From Acidobacteriota bacterium (GTDB lineage: Bacteria > Acidobacteriota > Vicinamibacteria > Marinacidobacterales > Marinacidobacteraceae), in the NCBI GenBank assembly GCA_022828085.1, contig JAJEIY010000049.1, positions 1 through 64,000 of the forward strand: a DNA stretch of 64,000 nucleotides, in the 5' to 3' direction. This document shows, in pieces, positions 8,629-17,573 of the stretch. The translations under genes and the position numbers were made by a program. The notes under the pieces are model-generated. The model had not been told where the DNA came from. It saw only the letters and a program-made list of their open reading frames with translations, and made no database searches. Within the stretch, counting starts at the first letter, position 1; the number at the start of each line of letters is the position of its first letter.

Positions 8629-9609
8629 ATGATTCCGCTGACCGAAATCGAGGCGGCGCGCGCCCGGATTGCCCCCTACGCCGTCCGGACCCCGCTGGTG
8701 CGGCTGCCGGTCGAGGGCCCCGACGAGGTCTGGCTGAAGCTGGAGAACCTGCAGCCCTTCGCCTGTTTCAAGATCCGCGCCGCCGCCAATCTGTTCGGTT
8801 CGCTCAGCGACGCGGAGCTTTCGCGCGGAGTCATGACCGCCAGCGCGGGCAACTGGGCCCAGGCGGCCGCGTTCATGGCGCGGGAGCGGGGCGTTCCCTG
8901 CACCGTCGTCGTCCCCGAGACCTCGCCGGAGAACAAGCGCCGGTCCATCGCCGCGCTCGGGGCGGAGATCGTGGTCCAGCCGTTCCCGGAGTGGTGGAAG
9001 GCGATCGTCACCCACACCCACCCGGGGCTCGACGCGCGCTTCGTCCACCCGGTCGAGGAAAGGGAGGTCATGGTGGGCAACGCCACCGCCGGCCTGGAGA
9101 TCTTCGAGGACCTGCCGGACGTGGACGCCGTGCTGGTTCCGTTCGGCGGCGGCGGCCTGAGTTGCGGGATCTCCAACGCCCTCCGCCTGAAAGGCTCCCG
9201 GGCCCGGGTTCACCCGGTCGAGGTCACCACCTCCGCCAAGGTCGCGGCCGCGGTCCGGCACGGATCACCCCAGTGGATCGACACCGAGCCCAGCTTCGTG
9301 GACGGGATCGGCGGAAACACGGTGCTGGACCCGATGTGGCCGCTCGTCCAGGAGTTCCTGGAAGAACCGCTCCTGGCCTCGCCCGACGAGATCGCCGAGG
9401 CGGTGCGCACCCTGGCGGCGCGAAGCCGGATCGTGGCCGAGGGCGCCGGCGCCAGCCCGGTGGCCGTGGCGCTCGCCAGCCGGGTTCCGCGGCGTCAGGG
9501 CGAGGCGGACCGGAAGCGGCGGATCGTCTGCGTGGTGTCCGGCGGGAACATCGAGATGGACGTCTTCCGGCGCATCCTCGCCGGAGAGACCCCCACTTCA
9601 GCGCGGTGA
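8629..9609 (+). CDS. PLP-dependent threonine/serine dehydratase-like protein
   Basis: A 326-residue fold-type II PLP enzyme. The PLP lysine lies in ACFKIRAAAN (near residue 46), followed by the substrate loop TASAGNWAQA and the phosphate-binding glycine loop PFGGGGLSCG. A C-terminal VVSGGNIEM matches the threonine dehydratase/serine racemase group. It lacks an ACT regulatory domain, so it is more like a catabolic dehydratase than feedback-regulated IlvA. The likely reaction is deamination of L-threonine or L-serine to a 2-oxo acid. Alternatives are serine racemase or 3-hydroxyaspartate dehydratase. Confidence 0.85.
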   Translation: MIPLTEIEAARARIAPYAVRTPLVRLPVEGPDEVWLKLENLQPFACFKIRAAANLFGSLSDAELSRGVMTASAGNWAQAAAFMARERGVPCTVVVPETSPENKRRSIAALGAEIVVQPFPEWWKAIVTHTHPGLDARFVHPVEEREVMVGNATAGLEIFEDLPDVDAVLVPFGGGGLSCGISNALRLKGSRARVHPVEVTTSAKVAAAVRHGSPQWIDTEPSFVDGIGGNTVLDPMWPLVQEFLEEPLLASPDEIAEAVRTLAARSRIVAEGAGASPVAVALASRVPRRQGEADRKRRIVCVVSGGNIEMDVFRRILAGETPTSAR

Positions 9610-9616
9610 CCAGAAG

Positions 9617-9642
9617 AACACGGGAACACGTATACTGTGTTC
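9617..9642 (+). promoter_or_regulatory. promoter and inverted repeat overlapping the vapB-like start
   Basis: A TATACT -10 hexamer lies at 9631-9636, directly before the antitoxin start (ATG 9643), so the predicted transcript would start at or next to the ATG and be leaderless. The inverted repeat AACAC-(7 nt)-GTGTT flanks the -10 and a further AACAC half-site precedes it. This is the arrangement expected for autorepression by the antitoxin. No clear -35 is seen. Confidence 0.5.
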
Positions 9643-9870
9643 ATGAACATCACGCTGAACGTGGACGAAACTGTGCTCCGCACGGTGCGCATCTACGCGG
9701 CCCAGCACGGGTCTTCGGTCAATGCGCTGGTTCGTGAGTTCCTCGGCGGCATCGCGACTCGTGAAGACCGGGTCAGCAAGGCGCGCGAACGCATCCGGGA
9801 GCTGAGCGGGCAGTCCGCCGCCCGCGTCGGGTCCCGGAATTGGACGCGCGACGACTTGCATGCGCGCTGA
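9643..9870 (+). CDS. VapB-type antitoxin
   Basis: A 75-residue protein starting MNITLNVDETVLRTVRIYA, a ribbon-helix-helix-like DNA-binding N-terminus, with SSVNALVREFLGGI as the second helix. The C-terminal half is charged and probably wraps the toxin. It overlaps the PIN-domain gene by 11 nt, the usual antitoxin-toxin order. ATG 9643 is preferred over GTG 9637. It should repress its own promoter and neutralise the RNase partner. Confidence 0.82.
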   Translation: MNITLNVDETVLRTVRIYAAQHGSSVNALVREFLGGIATREDRVSKARERIRELSGQSAARVGSRNWTRDDLHAR

Positions 9871-10279
9871 TTCGTTCCTTGACACGAACATCCTGGTCTA
9901 TGCGGTTTCCGGCGATCCCGACGAGGCGGCCAGGAAGGCGCGCGCACTCGAACTGATCGAAACGACCGATTTCGGTATTTCAGCTCAGGTCCTTCAGGAG
10001 TTCTACGTCACCGTCGTCCGGAAGATCGCGGTTCCGCTGCCGCCGGTGGATGCGCTGGGGTGGGTTGAACAGTTCGCGATGTTCCCGTGCCACCCCATCG
10101 GCCCGGACACGGTGCAGCTTGGCGCAGAGATCAGTGAGACATATCGGATCAGCTATTGGGACGGCGCCATCCTGGCCGCGGCGCAGGCCCTGGGCGCCCG
10201 CACCCTCTTCACCGAGGACCTGAACCATGGCCAGGACTACGCCGGGGTCCGGGTGATGGATCCCTTTCTCAGTCCGTAG
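9860..10279 (+). CDS. PIN-domain RNase toxin (VapC-type)
   Basis: A 139-residue PIN-domain protein. The acidic Mg2+-binding residues appear in order: Asp8 of FLDTNILVY, Glu in ISAQVLQEFYV, and Asp in SYWDGAILAAA, with a final acidic pair in LFTEDLNHG. These are the family's catalytic positions, so it is probably active and cleaves RNA when freed from the antitoxin. The AQVLQEFYV variant is typical of the COG5573-type PIN toxins. It overlaps the antitoxin gene by 11 nt. Confidence 0.88.
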   Translation: MRADSFLDTNILVYAVSGDPDEAARKARALELIETTDFGISAQVLQEFYVTVVRKIAVPLPPVDALGWVEQFAMFPCHPIGPDTVQLGAEISETYRISYWDGAILAAAQALGARTLFTEDLNHGQDYAGVRVMDPFLSP

Positions 10280-10320
10280 GCGGACTGCGCAAGCGCCCGG
10301 GGGGCGCCGTTTGGTGCGCC

Positions 10321-13032
10321 TCAGGCGGTGGCCGGCTCTTCTTCCCGGGCCAGGTCGCGCATCACCGTCTGGAGGATCCCGCCGTTCCGGTAGTAGTCCA
10401 CTTCCACCGCCGAGTCGAGGCGGCAGCGCGCCTCGAACGAGCGCGATTCTCCGTTTCGGGTGGCAGTCACCGTGACCCGGGCGCCGGGTCCGAGGCCGTT
10501 GCTCACGCCCTCGATGTCGAGGACCTCGTCGCCGGTCAGACCGAGGGACTCCGCGTTCTCGCCGTCCGGGAACTCGAGCGGCAGGACGCCCATGCCGACC
10601 AGGTTGCTGCGGTGAATGCGCTCGAAGCTCTCGGCGATCACCGCCTTGACGCCCAGGAGCAGCGTTCCCTTGGCGGCCCAGTCGCGGGAGGAGCCGGTCC
10701 CGTACTCCTTGCCCGCGAGGATCACGAGCGGGGTGCCCTCCTCGCGGTAGCGCTCGGCGGCGTCGAAGATGGTGGTCTGCTCGCCCGACGGGTGGTGCAC
10801 CGTGAAACCGCCCTCGGCGCCGCCGGCGAGCTGGTTCCGGAACCGGATGTTCGCGAAGGTGCCGCGGAGCATGATCCGGTCGTTGCCGCGGCGCGAGCCG
10901 TAGGAGTTGAAGTCGCGCCGCTCGATCCCGCGCTCCCGGAGCCAACCGCCGGCCGGTGAATCGAAGGCGATGGTCCCGGCGGGCGAGATGTGGTCGGTCG
11001 TCACCGAATCGCCGCACCGGACAAGCACCCGCGCCCCCCGGATGTCGGCGGGCGGCGCCGGCTCGGCCGTCATGCCGGAGAAGAACGGCGGCTCCTGGAT
11101 GTAGGTGGAGCTCTCGTCCCAGGGGTAGATTTCGGAGGCGTCCACCGGGATCTCGTTCCAGGTGGGGTTCCCGTCCCAGACGTTCCCGTACATCCGGCGG
11201 AAGGTCTCCGGCCGGAGCGCCCGGTCGAGAGCGTCCCGGACGTCCTCGCTGCTCGGCCAGACATCGCGCAGGAACACCGGATTCCCGTCGGCGCCGGTTC
11301 CGAGCGGCTCCTCGTCCAGATCGATGTCCACGGTGCCGGCGAGCGCGTAGGCCACGACCAGCGGTGGAGACGCCAGGTAGTTGGCGCGCACGGTCGGATG
11401 CACGCGGCCCTCGAAGTTGCGGTTCCCGGAGAGGACCGAAGCCGCCACCAGGTCGGCGCTCTCGATGGCCCGCTCCACCTTTTCCGGCAACGGCCCGCTG
11501 TTCCCGATGCAGGTCGTGCACCCGTAGCCCACCAGGTGGAAGCCGAGATCCGCGAGCGGGCCCAGAAGTCCCGCGTCCCGCAGGTACTCGGTCACCGCCT
11601 TCGAACCCGGGGCGAGCGAGGTCTTGACGTGATCGGGGGTGGTGAGCCCGAGCCCCACCGCCCGCTGCGCGAGGAGACCCGCGGCGAGCATCACGCCCGG
11701 GTTCGAGGTGTTCGTGCAGGAGGTGATCGCCGCGATCACCACCGCGCCGTGGCCGAGGTTCCGGCCGTTCCCGGCGCTTGCCGTGCGGGCGAGCTGCGCG
11801 GACTCGAGCGCGAAGCCGCGCTCCGCCACCGGCGCGCTCAGGGAGGCGCGGAAGGCGCGCTGCATGTCGGAGAGCGCCACCCGGTCCTGCGGGCGCTTCG
11901 GACCCGCGAGGCTCGGCTCCACCGTGCCCAGGTCGAGTTCGAGCACGTCGGTGTACTCGGGGTCCGCGGTTTCGTCGGTCCGGAAGAGGCCCTGGCGCTT
12001 GGCGTACGCCTCGACCCGGTCCACTTCCTCGTTGCTCCGGCCGGTGCGGCGGAGATAGGAGAGGGTCTCGGCATCCACCGGAAAAAAGCCCATGGTGGCG
12101 CCGTATTCGGGCGCCATGTTGGCCACGGTGGCGCGGTCGGAGAGCGAGATCTCCGACAACCCTTCGCCGAAGAACTCCACGAAACTCTCGACCACCCCGT
12201 GGGCGCGCAGCCGCTCGGTGATGGTGAGCACGAGGTCGGTCGCGGTGACCCCCTCCTGCAGGGCGCCGCTCAGGCGAAAACCGACCACCTTCGGGGTGAT
12301 GAGGTAGCACGGCTGGCCGAGCATGGCCGCCTCCGCCTCGATGCCCCCCACGCCCCAGCCGAGGACGCCGAGGCCGTTGATCATCGTGGTGTGGGAATCG
12401 GTTCCGACCAGGGTGTCCGGGAGCAGCACCCGCTCGTCGCCCTCGCCGTCCTCCATGACCACCTTGGCCAGGAGTTCGAGGTTCACCTGGTGGACGATGC
12501 CGGTGGCGGGGGGAACGACCCGGAAGCGGGAAAACGCCTCCGCTCCCCAGCGGAGGAACCGGTAGCGCTCCTGGTTCCGTTCGAACTCGATCGCCGCGTT
12601 CTGGCGGGCCGCCATCGGGGTGCCGAAGGAATCCACCACCACCGAGTGGTCGATGACCAGGTCCACGGGGGCCTTCGGATTGATCCGCGAGGGGTCGCCC
12701 CCCATCCGGGCCAGCGCGGAGCGCATGGCGGCCAGGTCCACGAGCGCGGGAACTCCGGTGAAGTCCTGCAGGATGACGCGGGCCGGGCGGAACGGAACCT
12801 CGCGCCGGGCCGGCGCCTGGGCGTTCCAGGCCGCGAGGGCGGCCACGTCCTCTTCACGAACCGTTCTTCCGTCCACCCCGCGGAGCAACGACTCGAGAAG
12901 GACCCGAATCGAGAACGGAAGCCGGGAAATGGACCCGAGTCCCGCCCGCTCCACCGCTTCGAGAGCGTAGACGTGCAAGTCCCCGCCGGCGGTGCGGTGC
13001 TTCTCCAGGGACCCGAAGGAGTTATGTAACAT
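10321..13032 (-). CDS. acnA: aconitate hydratase A
   Basis: This enzyme interconverts citrate and isocitrate via cis-aconitate in the TCA cycle. The 903 residues match AcnA/IRP-type aconitases. The three [4Fe-4S] ligands are Cys439 (TSCTNTSNP) and Cys505/Cys508 ([10 protein letters not shown]). [19 protein letters not shown] and the C-terminal swivelling domain with [10 protein letters not shown] and [18 protein letters not shown] are also present. ATG 13032 is used; the frame stays open for another 270 nt upstream, but that stretch does not look coding and overlaps the divergent DUF4013 gene. Confidence 0.97.
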   Translation of the reverse strand: MLHNSFGSLEKHRTAGGDLHVYALEAVERAGLGSISRLPFSIRVLLESLLRGVDGRTVREEDVAALAAWNAQAPARREVPFRPARVILQDFTGVPALVDLAAMRSALARMGGDPSRINPKAPVDLVIDHSVVVDSFGTPMAARQNAAIEFERNQERYRFLRWGAEAFSRFRVVPPATGIVHQVNLELLAKVVMEDGEGDERVLLPDTLVGTDSHTTMINGLGVLGWGVGGIEAEAAMLGQPCYLITPKVVGFRLSGALQEGVTATDLVLTITERLRAHGVVESFVEFFGEGLSEISLSDRATVANMAPEYGATMGFFPVDAETLSYLRRTGRSNEEVDRVEAYAKRQGLFRTDETADPEYTDVLELDLGTVEPSLAGPKRPQDRVALSDMQRAFRASLSAPVAERGFALESAQLARTASAGNGRNLGHGAVVIAAITSCTNTSNPGVMLAAGLLAQRAVGLGLTTPDHVKTSLAPGSKAVTEYLRDAGLLGPLADLGFHLVGYGCTTCIGNSGPLPEKVERAIESADLVAASVLSGNRNFEGRVHPTVRANYLASPPLVVAYALAGTVDIDLDEEPLGTGADGNPVFLRDVWPSSEDVRDALDRALRPETFRRMYGNVWDGNPTWNEIPVDASEIYPWDESSTYIQEPPFFSGMTAEPAPPADIRGARVLVRCGDSVTTDHISPAGTIAFDSPAGGWLRERGIERRDFNSYGSRRGNDRIMLRGTFANIRFRNQLAGGAEGGFTVHHPSGEQTTIFDAAERYREEGTPLVILAGKEYGTGSSRDWAAKGTLLLGVKAVIAESFERIHRSNLVGMGVLPLEFPDGENAESLGLTGDEVLDIEGVSNGLGPGARVTVTATRNGESRSFEARCRLDSAVEVDYYRNGGILQTVMRDLAREEEPATA

Positions 13033-13084
13033 CGGCTGGCGCGAGGGGCGGTAAGGATAGCGAGCGGCCCCTCGGGGGGCCACG

Positions 13085-13927
13085 ATGAACGACGAAGCGA
13101 CCACTGCTGCTGACGCGCCGCCGGCGCGGATCGATCTCGGTTTCCTGCTCGGTTTCGCGTTCAGGGATCCACGCGCGTTCCGCAAGTGGATGATCGGTTG
13201 CCTGGCGGTCCTGCTGATCCCGTTGCTTGGGTTCGGGCTGCTGTGGCTGCTCGGTTTCGCCGTCCAGACGGCGCGCGGCGCGCTGCGGGGGGAAGAGCAC
13301 CCCATGCCCGGTTGGGACGCGGTGGGGAGCCAACTCGCCGACGGTCTGCGCGTGGTGGCGATCGTCCTCGTCTATGCCGCCGTGGTGGCGGCGGTGGGCG
13401 GGGCGCTCTTCCTGGTCGGCACCCTGATCGGCCTGGTGGCGGTCGGGATCGCCGGCGGCATCTTCGCCGCGGTGGCCGGGGCCGCGATGGAGAGCGGAGT
13501 CGCCCCCGACGTCTTTGGCCAGATCCTGCCCGAGATGGTCGCGGTCCCGGTCGCGGGAGCCGGCCTGATGGGAGCGGCAGCCGTCTTCGGCCTGGTCGTC
13601 ACCGGCTGGTTCGTGGTGCTGCTGGCCGGGTTCGCCAAGGCGCTCCTGCCGGCCGGGCTGATGCAACTCGCCGCGACCGGGCGGATCCGCCCGGCCCTCG
13701 GCTGGGTCCGGAACCTGCGGCGGATCCGCGCCCACCCGGGGACGTACATCCTGCTGCTGCTGATCCTGGTTCTCTTCGGAGTCCTCGCCAACCTCAGCCT
13801 GTCGCTCTTCCTGGTGGGTCTGGTGCCGGGGCTCTTCTGGACCTGGACGGCTTCCGGCGCCGCGATCGGCCATGCCGGCAGCATCATGGGCGTCGAAGTG
13901 GAGGCCGCCGAAACCGCGGCCGACTGA
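13085..13927 (+). CDS. DUF4013 membrane protein (first of three)
   Basis: A 280-residue integral membrane protein with a short soluble N-terminus and about six hydrophobic segments. The DUF4013 signature is [15 protein letters not shown], a first membrane helix, then [17 protein letters not shown]. The latter helix-breaking motif is shared by all three consecutive paralogues here. The family has no assigned function and may act in membrane organisation or as a channel-like scaffold. It is transcribed away from acnA, 52 nt from its start. Confidence 0.83.
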   Translation: MNDEATTAADAPPARIDLGFLLGFAFRDPRAFRKWMIGCLAVLLIPLLGFGLLWLLGFAVQTARGALRGEEHPMPGWDAVGSQLADGLRVVAIVLVYAAVVAAVGGALFLVGTLIGLVAVGIAGGIFAAVAGAAMESGVAPDVFGQILPEMVAVPVAGAGLMGAAAVFGLVVTGWFVVLLAGFAKALLPAGLMQLAATGRIRPALGWVRNLRRIRAHPGTYILLLLILVLFGVLANLSLSLFLVGLVPGLFWTWTASGAAIGHAGSIMGVEVEAAETAAD

Positions 13928-13955
13928 TTGCCGTTAGTTCAGCTGAGGACACACC

Positions 13956-14627
13956 ATGACCGAAGAACAACCCACCACCGCCGGCGCCGCCGCATCCGAG
14001 AGCCTGGACCTGGGCGCGATTCTGGGAGGTCCCTTCCGGGATCCCCGGGCCCTTCCCAAGTTCCTGGGCGGATGCCTCGCCGTCATCGGCATCCTGTTCT
14101 TCGGTCTCGGCCTGCTGGCGCTGCTCGGCTTCGCCTTCCAGACGGCGCAGCGCGCGCGGGCGGGCGAGGAGCATCCGATGCCCGAGTGGGGCGACATCGG
14201 AAGTTTGCTCGGTGACGGGCTTCGGGTGCTCGGCGTGGCGCTCGGCTATCTCCTGGCGCCGCTCGCGCTGTCCATCGTCGCCGCAGTCCTCAGCGTCATC
14301 CCGGTGCTCGGAGGGATCGCGGACTTTGTGCTCGGCCCGGTGACGCTGCTGCTCGGCCTGCTCGCGGTGATCCTCCTGCCCGTCGCCCTGGCGCAGATGG
14401 TGGCGAGCAACGAGATCGGCTCCGCGTTCCGGATCCAGGAGAACCTCCGGCTCATCCAGGCCCACCTCGGCACCTACGTCGTCTTCCTGCTGATCGTGAT
14501 CCTGATCGAGATCCTGGAGGCCGCGAGTTTCGCCCTGTGCGGAATCGGGATCATCCCGGGACTGTTCTGGAGTCAGGCCGCCTTTGGAATCGGCCTCGGA
14601 CAGAGCGCCCGCACGATGGGGATCTAG
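13956..14627 (+). CDS. DUF4013 membrane protein (second of three)
   Basis: A 223-residue paralogue of the preceding gene, 28 nt downstream. The conserved blocks recur: FRDPRALPKFLGGCLAVIG, the Gly/Leu-rich first helix, RAGEEHPMPEWGDIG, then hydrophobic segments to a final GIIPGLFWSQAAFGIGLGQ. It is shorter than its neighbours through loss of sequence in the middle. The TAG stop directly abuts, and may be supplied by, the repeat element starting at 14628. Confidence 0.83.
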   Translation: MTEEQPTTAGAAASESLDLGAILGGPFRDPRALPKFLGGCLAVIGILFFGLGLLALLGFAFQTAQRARAGEEHPMPEWGDIGSLLGDGLRVLGVALGYLLAPLALSIVAAVLSVIPVLGGIADFVLGPVTLLLGLLAVILLPVALAQMVASNEIGSAFRIQENLRLIQAHLGTYVVFLLIVILIEILEAASFALCGIGIIPGLFWSQAAFGIGLGQSARTMGI

Positions 14628-14805
14628 CAGCCTGTGGTGAAACCCGCGTGAGCGCCGAGAGCGGTGAGGCGCCCGGCTGACAAGGCGCGTGAGGGAGGAA
14701 TACCGGGTGTATTCCGACCGAAACGCAACGATGAGGGGCGCGTAGCGGCCCGGTCAGCCGGGATGCATCGCCGCTCGAACGCCGCGAGGGTTTTGCCACA
14801 GGCTG
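14628..14805. repeat. 178-bp inverted-repeat element, copy 1 (MITE-like)
   Basis: This element starts with CAGCCTGTGG and ends with CCACAGGCTG. Most of its length matches, in reverse complement, the element at 55793-55979. Shared internal blocks are GAGCGCCGAGAG, GACAAGGCGCG, GAGGGAGGAATACCGGGTGT and GGATGCATCGCCGCTCGAAC. It contains an internal hairpin GGAATAC-CGGGT-GTATTCC. It carries no ORF of its own. It separates the second and third DUF4013 genes; the rest of the gap (14806-14900) holds only a GGAAGGAAAACG ribosome-binding region. Confidence 0.8.
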
Positions 14806-14900
14806 CTCGACGCCGCCTGCCGTCCGAGAACCGTCGCGGACCGGCTTCGTTAGGTTGAGTGGGGAAGGGAAACGGACCCGGCGATCCGGGAAGGAAAACG

Positions 14901-15656
14901 ATGACCGAAGACCAACCAGTCCTGCCGACTGACGAGCCGCCGCCTCCGCCGCCGCCCGCGCCGCCGGCCCCGGAGCGATTCGAGCTGGGCCGCCTGTTCG
15001 CCTTCGCCTTCCGGGATCCGAAGGCGCTCTCCAAGTTCGTGATCGGCAGCCTCATGGTGGTGCTCATCCCGCTGTTCGGCCTGGGTCTGTTGGCCCTCCT
15101 CGGCTTCGGCGTTCGCACGGCCCGGGGCGCCCTGCGCGGCGACGAGCATCCGATGGCCGACTGGGATGACTTCGGAGGGGTGCTGCTGGACGGCATCAAG
15201 GCGTTCGGGGTGATCGCGGGCTACACGCTGGCGGCGGTCGTGATGGGCCTCGCTCTGGTGGCGATCGGCGTCTTCTGGGCGCTGATCGGACAGTCCATGG
15301 GGTCTCCGGCGGTGGTGGCGACCTCCGTGATCGGGAGCCTGACCTCCATCTTCTTCCTCGTGTTCGCGGCGCTGATCGCCAAGGCGCTCATCCCGGCCGG
15401 GATCGTGCAGCTGGCGGCGACCGGCCGATTCACCGCGGCCTTCCGGGTGAGCGAGAACGTCGGCCTGATTCGAGCCAACTTCGGCAACTACATCGTCCTG
15501 CTGCTGAGCCTGATCCTGTTTGCGTTCATCGCCGATCTCACGGTCCTCCTCTGTCTGATCGGCGCCATTCCGGGCTATTTCTGGGGCATGACGGTCGCGG
15601 GGGCGGCCATCGGCCGCACCGGCCGCCTCATGGGGGTCCGCACCGACCCGGCTTGA
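14901..15656 (+). CDS. DUF4013 membrane protein (third of three)
   Basis: A 251-residue paralogue with a proline-rich N-terminus (residues about 9-26, mostly Pro and Ala) followed by [37 protein letters not shown] and about six membrane segments ending in GYFWGMTVAGAAIGRTG. It is most similar to the first paralogue by eye. ATG 14901 has AAGGAAA 5 nt upstream. The insertion of the repeat at 14628-14805 may uncouple it from the two upstream genes. Confidence 0.83.
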   Translation: MTEDQPVLPTDEPPPPPPPAPPAPERFELGRLFAFAFRDPKALSKFVIGSLMVVLIPLFGLGLLALLGFGVRTARGALRGDEHPMADWDDFGGVLLDGIKAFGVIAGYTLAAVVMGLALVAIGVFWALIGQSMGSPAVVATSVIGSLTSIFFLVFAALIAKALIPAGIVQLAATGRFTAAFRVSENVGLIRANFGNYIVLLLSLILFAFIADLTVLLCLIGAIPGYFWGMTVAGAAIGRTGRLMGVRTDPA

Positions 15657-15672
15657 GGAGGCGCGGCGGCCC

Positions 15673-15718
15673 GGAACGCCGGCCTACGGCGCCGACGGCT
15701 TGGAACGCCGGCCTCCGG
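15673..15718. repeat. two direct copies of GGAACGCCGGCCTxCGG
   Basis: Two 17-bp direct copies, 29 bp apart start to start, lie in the 231-bp gap between the third DUF4013 gene and the YIP1-like gene. They resemble half of the palindromic repeat at 73-94, 23005-23027 and 55726-55752. A GCCCGCC-GAA-GGCGGGC hairpin follows. No coding potential is seen in the gap. Confidence 0.5.
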
Positions 15719-15887
15719 ACGGCACAGCCCGCCGAAGGCGGGCGGCGGGAAGAATCCCAACCGGCCGGGTGGTGCCCGTCTCGGCGTGAGTCCCCGCGGA
15801 CACGGCCCACGCCGTCAGGCCAGAGCCCGGGACGAACGGCGTCACGCCCCTCCACACTCCGCCTAACCCGTGCTACTTTCGAGCGCT

Positions 15888-16499
15888 ATGGATTCGTCAC
15901 CTCCCGCTTCCGAGAACCGGAACCCGCCCGAAGGGGCGCCGTCCACACCCGCCGGTCCGGCCCTCGGACCCGGCCTCGGGGAACGCCTGGTGGCCGTCCT
16001 CAGCCTCTCGCCCGGGGCCTTCCGGCACATCGCGGAGGCTCCCCGCACCTTCCAGAGTCTTCTGGTTGCCTTGCTCGGAATCGCGCTCGTGGGCAGCGTC
16101 GCGACGCTGGGCGCGTTTCTGACGCTCGTCTATCCCCTGCTGGTGCTCGCCTGGCTCACCTTCCATTCCGCCCTGTCGCGGCTCTTTACGCAAGTGTTCG
16201 TCAAGGAACCGCCCGCGGGAGGCCTGCCGTCCTACGGCGACTGGATCCGAGCCCAGTACTTCACCCTGAGCCCCTGGATGTTCGGACTGGTGCCGCTCGT
16301 AGGCACGTTCGCCTGGATCTACTCCATCGTTCTGGAGGTGCGCTCGATCATGGACATGGGGGGTTGCCCGGCCGGCCGGGGGATCGTGATCGTCCTCCTG
16401 ACCGGCGTCGTTCGCGCCCTTCTCTTCGGACTCGTCGTCGCGGTCTTCGGGGCCGGAATCCTCACCATCTTCGCGCTGGATTCCCTCCTGCCGTGGTAA
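15888..16499 (+). CDS. YIP1-family-like membrane protein
   Basis: A 203-residue membrane protein: a Pro/Ser-rich N-terminus of about 30 residues, LSPGAFRHIAEAPRTFQSLLVALLG entering the first helix, then four further hydrophobic segments. The layout, with a conserved FHSAL...F segment in the middle, suggests the YIP1 family of small bacterial membrane proteins. ATG 15888 is preferred to an upstream start at 15870. It follows the three DUF4013 genes on the same strand, so the four may form one membrane-protein cluster. Function unknown. Confidence 0.6.
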   Translation: MDSSPPASENRNPPEGAPSTPAGPALGPGLGERLVAVLSLSPGAFRHIAEAPRTFQSLLVALLGIALVGSVATLGAFLTLVYPLLVLAWLTFHSALSRLFTQVFVKEPPAGGLPSYGDWIRAQYFTLSPWMFGLVPLVGTFAWIYSIVLEVRSIMDMGGCPAGRGIVIVLLTGVVRALLFGLVVAVFGAGILTIFALDSLLPW

Positions 16500-16513
16500 C
16501 GCCTGGACCGGAC

Positions 16514-17494
16514 TCAGCTCTCGCCGCGATCGTCCGGGGACAACGAACCGGATTCCGGGCTCTTCAGCCGCCGACGGCGTTCTTCGGCCGCCTTGAGCGT
16601 CCGCGGCCACTTCTTCCGGAGCAGCCGGGACATTGCCCGATCCGCCAGCAGACGGCCGCCGGTCTGGCAGGTCGCGCAGTAGTTGAACTCGTTCTCGGCG
16701 CGGCGGACCCGCTGCACCGGGGATCCGCAGTCCGGGCAGGGCTGGCCGAAGCGGCCGTGCACCGCCATTCCCTCGCGGAAGGCGGTGACGCCGGTGGGAA
16801 AGGCGCCGCCGCACTCTTCCTGAAGCCGCGCCGCCCACTCGGTCAGGACGGCCTCCGCGGCGTTGTGGAGATGCCTCATCTCCTCGTCGCTGAGATTGCC
16901 GGCGCGTCTGGTCGGCGAGAGGCGGGCCCGGTGGAGGATCTCGTCCGAATACGCGTTGCCGACTCCGGCGAAGCGGGCCGGCTCGGTGAGCGCCCGCTTG
17001 ATCGTGTTCGTCAGGCCCGCGAGCCGGGCCGCGAACTCTTCGTGGGTGGATCCGGGGATCTCCAGCCCGCCGCGGTCGAGCGCCCGGAGGGGCTCCGGAC
17101 CCTGGCCGACCCGGATGGAGGCCCGCTTCTTCGGGCTCCGCTCGACGAGCCGCAACTTTCCGCCGCTCCCGGCCTCCGATTCGAAACTCCAGACGGCGAG
17201 ATTGCCGCGCGGGGACAGCCGCACCGGCTTTGTCGAGCCGGAATTCGCGGTCCAGTGGAACCGCCCCGCCACCGCCAGATGGACGGCGCAGAACAGCTCC
17301 TCCTCGAACTCCATGACGAGCTGCTTGCCGATCCGCCGGACCCCGGTCGCCACCCGTCCGATCAGCGCCTCGGGAGGCGTCTCGACCGAGGCGAGGAGGT
17401 GCGGGGAGGCGATCTGAAACGCCGAGAGGCGCGTACCCACGACCCGGCCCCCGATCGCGGAGCGGTACAGCTCGACGTCGGGAAATTCGGGCAC
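16514..17494 (-). CDS. formamidopyrimidine-DNA glycosylase (Fpg/Nei family)
   Basis: This is a base-excision repair glycosylase/AP-lyase for oxidised bases. After Met removal the N-terminus is the catalytic PEFPDVELY (Pro2, Glu3). The central H2TH region includes FAGVGNAYSDEIL, and the zinc finger is Cys253, Cys256, Cys273 and Cys276. GTG 17494 is required to place Pro2 at the N-terminus; the frame is open upstream. A basic tail of about 46 residues after the zinc finger exceeds the usual end of the family. The MutM versus Nei substrate preference cannot be decided, so no symbol is given. Its 3' end faces the YIP1-like gene. Confidence 0.9.
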   Translation of the reverse strand: MPEFPDVELYRSAIGGRVVGTRLSAFQIASPHLLASVETPPEALIGRVATGVRRIGKQLVMEFEEELFCAVHLAVAGRFHWTANSGSTKPVRLSPRGNLAVWSFESEAGSGGKLRLVERSPKKRASIRVGQGPEPLRALDRGGLEIPGSTHEEFAARLAGLTNTIKRALTEPARFAGVGNAYSDEILHRARLSPTRRAGNLSDEEMRHLHNAAEAVLTEWAARLQEECGGAFPTGVTAFREGMAVHGRFGQPCPDCGSPVQRVRRAENEFNYCATCQTGGRLLADRAMSRLLRKKWPRTLKAAEERRRRLKSPESGSLSPDDRGES

Positions 17495-17573
17495 GGGCGA
17501 TAGTCTCCCGCCCGGGGTTTGGGGATGTCCAGCGGGCGGCGCGCCGCGCCGCTGCCAGGCAGAGGAGAACAAC

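Noticed and set aside
10990..13029. A 679-codon plus-strand open frame opposite acnA
   Set aside because: It is an antisense shadow caused by high GC. It is Gly/Arg/Val/His-rich with no domain, while the minus-strand aconitase has every catalytic motif.
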